Source of the DNA: Oscillospiraceae bacterium
GTDB lineage: Bacteria > Bacillota > Clostridia > Oscillospirales > Ruminococcaceae
NCBI GenBank assembly: GCA_014796735.1
Contig: JAAVIG010000065.1
Location: forward strand, 1-9,513
Direction: 5' to 3'
Length of the DNA: 9,513 bases
Part shown: in pieces, positions 5,697 through 9,513 of the stretch
Position numbering within the stretch: position 1 is the stretch's first letter
Layout: each line of letters starts with the position of its first letter
Made by a program: the position numbers and the translations under genes
The notes under the pieces: generated by a model
What the model was told of the DNA's origin: nothing
Seen by the model: the letters and a program-made list of their open reading frames with translations, nothing else
The model's database searches: none

Positions 5697-6755
5697 TCAT
5701 TCCTTTCTTTCTTTAAATACCCACTCTCTTTGCAGAACAAAGCAGATAAAGAACAGAATTACGTCAACGATCATTTTATATACGGTCTGGAGTATGCTCC
5801 GGCTTGTCCCAAGCGCACTGCTTATAAGGTACACCAAGCCGTAGGACGCTGTCATCTGACATACGGTCAGGGCGTAATATTTTAAAAGAGAGCTGTCAAG
5901 TCGGCTTTTGCTTTTAAATACCTTACGCCTGTTTACCGTATAGTTTACCGCAGAAGAAACAGCCCTCGCGGCGGCCGTGGAGGTAAATATCCTGACCCAC
6001 TCGCCCCAATGCACAGGCAGCAGAAGATTTATCAGAGTAAAGCAAAGCAAATCGATTGCCGAAGACATTAAAGAGCTTGCCATATATTTAAGTATTACCG
6101 CGTATATTTTGATCGAGTCCTTTACGGGTCTGAAATGCGTGCCCGAATTGTTGTCGGAATATATGGTTTCAATGGGTATTTCCTTAAAGGAAAGCCCGTT
6201 TTCTTTCATTGAAAGGAGCATGTTGGTCTCATATTCAAAACGCTCCCCCTCTGTTTTTATAAGAAGCGGAAGATAGCTTCGCGGAATCGCCCGCAGACCC
6301 GTCTGAGTATCGGTTATTTTTATGCCGCAAAGAAAACGGAAGGTAAAGGAGGTCATATTGTTCCCTATACGGCTTTTGGACGGTATTTCCTCACCCTTGA
6401 AGCTTCTTGCGCCGAATACCGCTATTCCCGTTTTTTCCATTTCCTTACAGCAGGACACTATATCCTCCGCATTGTGCTGCATATCGTCATCGGTGGTGAC
6501 TAAGCCGATCTTATCCCGCCTGTTTTCCGTAAAATATTCAAAGCCCGTTTTAAGCGCGCGCCCCTTTCCGCTGTTTTTTTCGTGAGAAAGAACGGTAACA
6601 AAGGGAAGGTCTTTTATTTGGTCAAATATTGTTGTTTCACGGCTTCCGTCGTTTATAACTATAATATCGTCAAAGCCCGCGTTTGCAAGCGCCCGTACCG
6701 CGGTTATCAGCTTTTCCGTCGGATTATAGCTTGGAAGAATGACTGAGATGTCCAT
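5697..6755 (-). CDS. GT2 glycosyltransferase fused to a GtrA-like membrane domain
   Basis: The 352-residue protein combines a dolichol-phosphate-mannose-synthase-like GT2 domain (1 to about 220) with a GtrA-like four-helix domain (about 223-352). GT2 enzymes of this type move a sugar from a nucleotide donor to polyprenyl phosphate, and GtrA-type domains are thought to help flip the lipid-linked sugar across the membrane. Visible features are SVILPSYNP (4-12), VINDGS (33-38), NSGKGRALKTGF (61-72), the metal-binding D89-D-D91 in TTDDDMQH, DTQTGLRAIP (149-158), RFEYET (172-177) and NSGTHFRP (203-210). The C-terminal end QREWVFK is typical of GtrA. The ATG at 6755 is preferred because GGAGGG is at 6764-6759 (spacing slightly short) and the product begins right at the GT2 strand; an in-frame ATG at 6797 would add 14 residues without a good ribosome site. 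It is the first gene of the operon. Confidence 0.92.
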   Translation of the reverse strand: MDISVILPSYNPTEKLITAVRALANAGFDDIIVINDGSRETTIFDQIKDLPFVTVLSHEKNSGKGRALKTGFEYFTENRRDKIGLVTTDDDMQHNAEDIVSCCKEMEKTGIAVFGARSFKGEEIPSKSRIGNNMTSFTFRFLCGIKITDTQTGLRAIPRSYLPLLIKTEGERFEYETNMLLSMKENGLSFKEIPIETIYSDNNSGTHFRPVKDSIKIYAVILKYMASSLMSSAIDLLCFTLINLLLPVHWGEWVRIFTSTAAARAVSSAVNYTVNRRKVFKSKSRLDSSLLKYYALTVCQMTASYGLVYLISSALGTSRSILQTVYKMIVDVILFFICFVLQREWVFKERKE

Positions 6756-6829
6756 ATTCCCTCCGCCTTTTGCTCTATTTTCGGTTATCTCCGGCATGAG
6801 CCGAAACCTTATATTTGTATATATAAGTA

Positions 6830-6858
6830 ATTATATCACCTTTTTCCTTAAATTTCAA
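6830..6858 (-). promoter_or_regulatory. Sigma-A promoter of the minus-strand envelope operon
   Basis: On the minus strand TTGAAA (6858-6853) and TATAAT (6835-6830) are 17 bp apart. Transcription would start near 6823, leaving a leader of about 68 nt before the GT2-GtrA start at 6755. A spaced palindrome, GGTTA-N10-TAACC (6868-6887), lies just upstream and may be a regulator site. Confidence 0.75.
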
Positions 6859-6951
6859 TTACAAAACGGTTACATTTTTTTATAACCTAATATAGGGAAA
6901 AATTATGGACACGCATTTAGAAAAAATATGTCAAAAAACGCCTTTGCGGCA

Positions 6952-6980
6952 TTGACAACGGTATCGACCTATGATATTAT
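6952..6980 (+). promoter_or_regulatory. Sigma-A promoter of the cobalamin-riboswitch transcript
   Basis: TTGACA (6952-6957) and TATTAT (6975-6980) are 17 bp apart. Transcription would begin near 6987, some 16 nt before the 5' strand of the riboswitch P1 stem. It diverges from the envelope-operon promoter at 6830-6858; the stretch between the two holds no gene. Confidence 0.85.
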
Positions 6981-7002
6981 TACTTTTGCAAAAATGAATA
7001 AA

Positions 7003-7176
7003 CACAGTATAGTACAAACTAAAATAGTATCTGCTGAGCATGCCGCGTCGGACGGTATGGGAGGCGGCAGGGGAATGCGGTGGGAATCCGCAGCAACAGC
7101 CATTGCCGTATGTGACCGTTTTTACAGCCTATAAAGATTAAAACGGTTATCAAGTCGGAATGCCTGCCATACTGTG
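7003..7176 (+). promoter_or_regulatory. Cobalamin (B12) riboswitch aptamer
   Basis: This untranslated leader has the hallmarks of an adenosylcobalamin-type riboswitch. The B12-box-like stretch AAGTCGGAATGCCTGCC lies at 7152-7168. P1 is a perfect 8-bp stem, CACAGTAT (7003-7010) with ATACTGTG (7169-7176). P2-like TGCCGC (7041-7046) pairs with GCGGCA (7064-7069), and TGCGG (7076-7080) pairs with CCGCA (7088-7092) around TGGGAAT, followed by the conserved-type stretch AGCAACAGCCATTGC. A peripheral hairpin ACCGTTTT/AAAACGGT (7115-7122 with 7140-7147) sits before the B12 box. It precedes the DUF4430 lipoprotein and ECF S-component genes, so binding of a cobalamin should switch their expression off. 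Effector preference cannot be decided by eye. Confidence 0.93.
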
Positions 7177-7230
7177 AGCCGCGGTAAAGCTCTTGGGCGA
7201 ATTGAAAACAGCTTTTCATAAAGTGTAAGC

Positions 7231-7275
7231 AGGACTTTAAAAGGCAGCATAAACGGCTGCCCCAAAGCTTTTTCA
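7231..7275 (+). terminator. Candidate riboswitch expression platform (intrinsic terminator)
   Basis: Downstream of the aptamer GGCAGC (7243-7248) pairs with GCTGCC (7256-7261) around a 7-nt loop. The stem can be extended by CTTT (7235-7238) with AAAG (7264-7267) across a small internal loop, followed directly by CTTTTT (7268-7273). An alternative long-range helix pairs 7186-7198 with 7259-7271 (11 of 13 positions) and would exclude the upper hairpin. This mutual exclusion is what a terminator/antiterminator switch needs, but the assignment is by eye. The remaining leader, 7276-7344, shows only T-rich sequence. Confidence 0.5.
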
Positions 7276-7344
7276 TGTGAAGACGCTTTATTGCTTTGTT
7301 CTTTTTGTTTTTCTAAAAAAATTATGAAAGAAGGAAAACAAAAG

Positions 7345-7827
7345 ATGAAAAATTCTGTAAAAGCACTGCTGCTTGCGCTTCTGCTGGTAATATCGGCAGT
7401 ATTCTGCGCAGGCTGCAGCAATAACGAAAGCCCGGAGCAGCCTGAAGCAAATATTTCGGACAACAATGGGGAAAGCAGTCAAGGCTCCTCTGTATGGGAC
7501 AGCGCCGAGTATAAAGAGGACGCCGAGGTAGGCGAGGGAGCGATCACCGTTAAGGTTGAGGTCGTGGCAGAGGAAAAATCGGTCACAATAACGCTCCACA
7601 CCGACAAGGATAATCTCGGCGCGGCTTTGCTTGACAATAATCTGGTTTCGGGCGATGAAAGCGAGTACGGCTTGTACATCAAATTTGTTATCGGTATGGA
7701 AGCCGATTACGATAAGGACGGTACTTACTGGTCGCTCAGCAAGGACGGCGAATACCTTATGACAGGCGCAGACAGCACTCCCATAGCCGACGGAGAACAT
7801 TATGAGTTCACACGTACAAAAGGGTAA
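7345..7827 (+). CDS. DUF4430 (transcobalamin C-terminal-like) domain lipoprotein, probable corrinoid binder
   Basis: The 160-residue product is predicted to be a lipid-anchored surface protein that captures cobalamin or a related corrinoid for the adjoining transporter. The signal peptide (KNSVKALLLALLLVISAVF) ends in CAGC, so C24 is the likely lipidated residue, with an unusual Cys at -3. An acidic, Ser/Asn-rich linker (25-64) precedes one DUF4430 domain (about 66-158), the family related to the C-terminal beta domain of transcobalamin and intrinsic factor. Recognisable pieces are LGAALLDNNLV (91-101), EYGLYIK (107-113), EADYDKDGTYW (119-129), DGEYLMTGADSTPIADG (134-150) and a final YEFTRTKG. 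The ATG at 7345 follows GAAGGA; an earlier ATG at 7324 has no ribosome site. It is the first gene behind the cobalamin riboswitch and overlaps the S-component gene by 26 nt. The full two-domain transcobalamin is not present, only the C-terminal-like half. Confidence 0.88.
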   Translation: MKNSVKALLLALLLVISAVFCAGCSNNESPEQPEANISDNNGESSQGSSVWDSAEYKEDAEVGEGAITVKVEVVAEEKSVTITLHTDKDNLGAALLDNNLVSGDESEYGLYIKFVIGMEADYDKDGTYWSLSKDGEYLMTGADSTPIADGEHYEFTRTKG

Positions 7828-8362
7828 GCCGTTTTTGACCCCTTTGGAGCTTGTGACCTTTGCGATTTTAGGTTCGCTTATGTACTGCTCCAAGATAATA
7901 ATGGAGTGGGCACCCAACATTCATCTGCTTGGAATGTTTACAATGACCTATACTCTCGCGTACAGGGTCAAGGGGCTTATACCCATATACGTTTATGTCT
8001 TTTTAAACGGCTTTTTTTCAGGCTTTGCTATGTGGTGGATCCCGTATCTGTACATCTGGGCGGTGCTTTGGGGAATAACAATGCTGCTGCCAAAAAAAAT
8101 CCCCGCTAAGGCGGCGGTGTTTGTGTACCCTGTCATATGCGGTCTGCACGGCTTAATGTTCGGTACTCTTTACGCTCCCGCGCAGGCGTTGCTTTTCGGC
8201 TTTGATTTTCGGCAAACCTTGGCATGGATAGCGGCGGGTTTTCCTTGGGATATTTTGCATGCCGTGGGAAATTTCGCGGCAGGATTTCTTATACTGCCGT
8301 TGGTGAAGCTTATAAGAAAGCTGGATAAAAACGCGTACAAACACCTTTCCGATAATGTATAG
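7802..8362 (+). CDS. ECF transporter S component, probable cobalamin/corrinoid uptake
   Basis: This 186-residue hydrophobic protein is predicted to be the substrate-binding membrane subunit of an energy-coupling-factor vitamin transporter. About six membrane segments are visible: residues about 13-35, 39-56, 59-80, 82-96, 104-128 and 145-175, with the last helix region reading FPWDILHAVGNFAAGFLILPL, the usual style of S components. It starts at ATG 7802 inside the end of the DUF4430 gene (26-nt overlap) with GGAGA just upstream, so translation is probably coupled. Control by a cobalamin riboswitch points to cobalamin, a corrinoid or a precursor such as the lower-ligand base. The ATPases and T subunit are absent here, so it would use a shared ECF module encoded elsewhere. 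Size and topology fit the predicted Cbl-type S components of Bacillota; the exact subfamily is not assignable by eye. Confidence 0.85.
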   Translation: MSSHVQKGKPFLTPLELVTFAILGSLMYCSKIIMEWAPNIHLLGMFTMTYTLAYRVKGLIPIYVYVFLNGFFSGFAMWWIPYLYIWAVLWGITMLLPKKIPAKAAVFVYPVICGLHGLMFGTLYAPAQALLFGFDFRQTLAWIAAGFPWDILHAVGNFAAGFLILPLVKLIRKLDKNAYKHLSDNV

Positions 8363-8376
8363 ATATTTTTGCCGTC

Positions 8377-8470
8377 ATACCAATCCCTTTTTAAACTGAC
8401 GTAATACCCACAGTTTAAAAAGGGATTGCACCCAAAACACTAATCCAACAGTTTTAAAAGGGATTAGTAT
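8377..8470. repeat. 94-bp double-hairpin repeat, copy 2
   Basis: This copy differs from copy 1 (3276-3369) at three positions, with no gaps. Its ends ATACCAATCCC and GGGATTAGTAT are inverted repeats with one mismatch, and TA dinucleotides flank the CCAATCCC and GGGATTAG ends at both sides. It lies 14 nt after the S-component stop codon, where the long 17-bp stem could act as an RNA end or stabilising structure; no T-run follows. Immediately downstream (8475-8489) is a small GCTAC/GTAGC hairpin with the GCAAA loop also seen near the window start. Confidence 0.85.
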
Positions 8471-8520
8471 CAAATGCTACGCAAAGTAGCAAAAAAAATC
8501 AAAATGTCAACTGTTCTTTC

Positions 8521-8549
8521 TTGTGGCGCAAATTGCAGCTTGCTATAAT
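8521..8549 (+). promoter_or_regulatory. Sigma-A promoter of the HTH-toastrack gene
   Basis: TTGTGG (8521-8526) and a perfect TATAAT (8544-8549) are separated by 17 bp, 30 bp before the start codon at 8579. The -35 box is only partly consensus. This suggests that the regulator is expressed on its own rather than from the B12 transcript. Confidence 0.7.
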
Positions 8550-8578
8550 TGGATATATCAAACAAGGAGGTCATGAAT

Positions 8579-9463
8579 ATGACATTTGCAGAAAAATTAA
8601 AAGGTATCCGTAAGCAGTCGGGAATGTCACAGGAACAGTTAGCGGAAAAAATCGGAGTGTCAAGACAGGCGGTTACAAAATGGGAAACAAGTACGGGTAT
8701 TCCCGATATTGAAAATATTATGTCAATATCCGATGTGTTTGGTATCTCTATTGACGAGCTGCTTTCCAATGAAAAAATATCAAAAGAGGGGACGGATTTC
8801 CTGTTCGAGAGCGTTACGGAGTATGACATTGACAAGCCGAAACACTATGATATGAAGTTCGGCGGCGCAAGCCGGCTTGTGATTCGGGGATATGACGGAG
8901 AAAAACTCCATGTGCGGCTTGCCTCCAACACGTTGTCAACGCTCCAAAATGACTTTAAGGTCAAAATCGATGATGTCAACAGACGTATCGATGTAGATGT
9001 GGTTCGCAAAAACGGCGTGACGGAAGCAGCCGCAAAAGAGGCCGTCACAATTTTTGTCAGTCTCCCAAGCCCATATCTCGGAAAGATTGAAGCGGCGATC
9101 AATGCCGAAACCGTTGAGATCGGTTCACTGGAATGTGAAAGCATTGAACTGGACACAAAAATACGGAACTTGATTTTGGACGGCGTTATCGGTACGGTTG
9201 AAATAAACTGCAATCTGGATATGGATATTGTTTGCCGAACCCTTAGCGGCGCGGTGGAGGTCAATCAGCTGTCGGCTACTTCGAAAATATCCGTGCCGAA
9301 GGACGCAGCCTTCACCACACTTGTAAAGGGTATTGGCACAAGCATTTCTTACCAAAGAGACGGAAAGCCTATCGAGCCTTTCTGTACGCCCAACGCGGAC
9401 AATATTATTGAGCTGAACGGTATGAAAAGTGAGCTTATTGTCTGTACCTCGGAAAAGGAATAA
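8579..9463 (+). CDS. XRE-type HTH regulator fused to a DUF4097-like (toastrack) beta domain
   Basis: The 294-residue protein has an N-terminal Cro/C1-type HTH (about 3-62; SQEQLAEKIGVSRQAVTKWE at 17-36, ISIDELL at 56-62), a short linker and a long beta-strand-rich C-terminal region (about 90-285). That region shows repeated short strands of the LVIRGYDGEKLHVRL, VEIGSLECESIELDT and LILDGVIGTVEINC kind. This is the pattern of DUF4097/putative-adhesin (toastrack) domains, which form beta-solenoid-like structures. No transmembrane helix or signal peptide is visible, so this toastrack is cytosolic and probably acts as the sensing or oligomerising part of a one-component regulator. The ATG at 8579 is chosen because AAGGAGG (8564-8570) is 8 nt away; the ATG at 8573 is too close to it. 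Its ligand and targets are unknown. Its gene ends 50 nt before the window edge. Confidence 0.88.
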   Translation: MTFAEKLKGIRKQSGMSQEQLAEKIGVSRQAVTKWETSTGIPDIENIMSISDVFGISIDELLSNEKISKEGTDFLFESVTEYDIDKPKHYDMKFGGASRLVIRGYDGEKLHVRLASNTLSTLQNDFKVKIDDVNRRIDVDVVRKNGVTEAAAKEAVTIFVSLPSPYLGKIEAAINAETVEIGSLECESIELDTKIRNLILDGVIGTVEINCNLDMDIVCRTLSGAVEVNQLSATSKISVPKDAAFTTLVKGIGTSISYQRDGKPIEPFCTPNADNIIELNGMKSELIVCTSEKE

Positions 9464-9513
9464 TAAATACTAAAGCTTTACAATCAAAGCTAAATAAGTC
9501 AACACAAAAACGG

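Noticed and set aside
7288..7920. A 210-codon minus-strand open frame
   Set aside because: It is the antisense of the DUF4430 and S-component genes, which have clear family motifs, ribosome sites and a promoter with riboswitch.
9474..9491. AGCTTT/AAAGCT hairpin after the last gene as a terminator
   Set aside because: The stem is only 6 bp, AT-rich, and not followed by a T-run; the true terminator may lie beyond the window.

Overview
The window looks like chromosomal DNA of a gut- or rumen-type anaerobic Bacillota, most likely class Clostridia near Ruminococcus/Oscillospiraceae. The evidence is strong AAGGAGG-type ribosome binding sites, several GTG starts, sigma-A promoters of Gram-positive type, lipoprotein signal peptides, a GH5 cellulase-type enzyme and an ECF-type vitamin transporter component. 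The taxon is inferred from style and gene content, not from a marker gene.

Layout, left to right. Positions 1-163 carry four back-to-back small hairpins and perhaps the last codons of an upstream gene. Then come cytidine deaminase (cdd, 164-583) and a cell-anchored GH5 endoglucanase (605-1801), closely spaced on the + strand and closed by a bidirectional terminator. Positions 1802-2244 hold a decayed WYL-domain regulator on the minus strand: only its last ~49 codons remain, yet a perfect consensus promoter still points at it. A small XRE regulator (2245-2595) and a GNAT acetyltransferase (2648-3169) follow as a probable two-gene unit. Positions 3170-3391 are packed with inverted repeats, including one copy of a 94-bp double-hairpin repeat whose second copy lies 5 kb away at 8377-8470.

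The minus-strand block 3392-6755 reads from right to left as one operon from a good promoter at 6830-6858: a GT2 glycosyltransferase fused to a GtrA-like membrane domain, a membrane-anchored phosphodiester glycosidase (NAGPA fold), and a membrane-anchored protein of unknown function with a TcaA/NTF2-like architecture. This looks like a cell-envelope glycan module.

Diverging from it is the most coherent system in the window. A consensus promoter (6952-6980) leads into a cobalamin riboswitch (7003-7176, closed by an 8-bp P1 stem) with a candidate terminator. Next come a lipoprotein carrying a DUF4430 (transcobalamin C-terminal-like) domain (7345-7827) and an overlapping ECF-transporter S component (7802-8362). 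Together they suggest a riboswitch-controlled corrinoid capture and uptake pair, a bacterial analogue of intrinsic factor plus membrane receptor, which would borrow its ECF energizing module from elsewhere in the genome.

The window ends with an XRE-type HTH protein fused to a DUF4097-like (toastrack) beta domain (8579-9463), preceded by its own promoter. No tRNA, rRNA, CRISPR array, transposase or integrase was seen.
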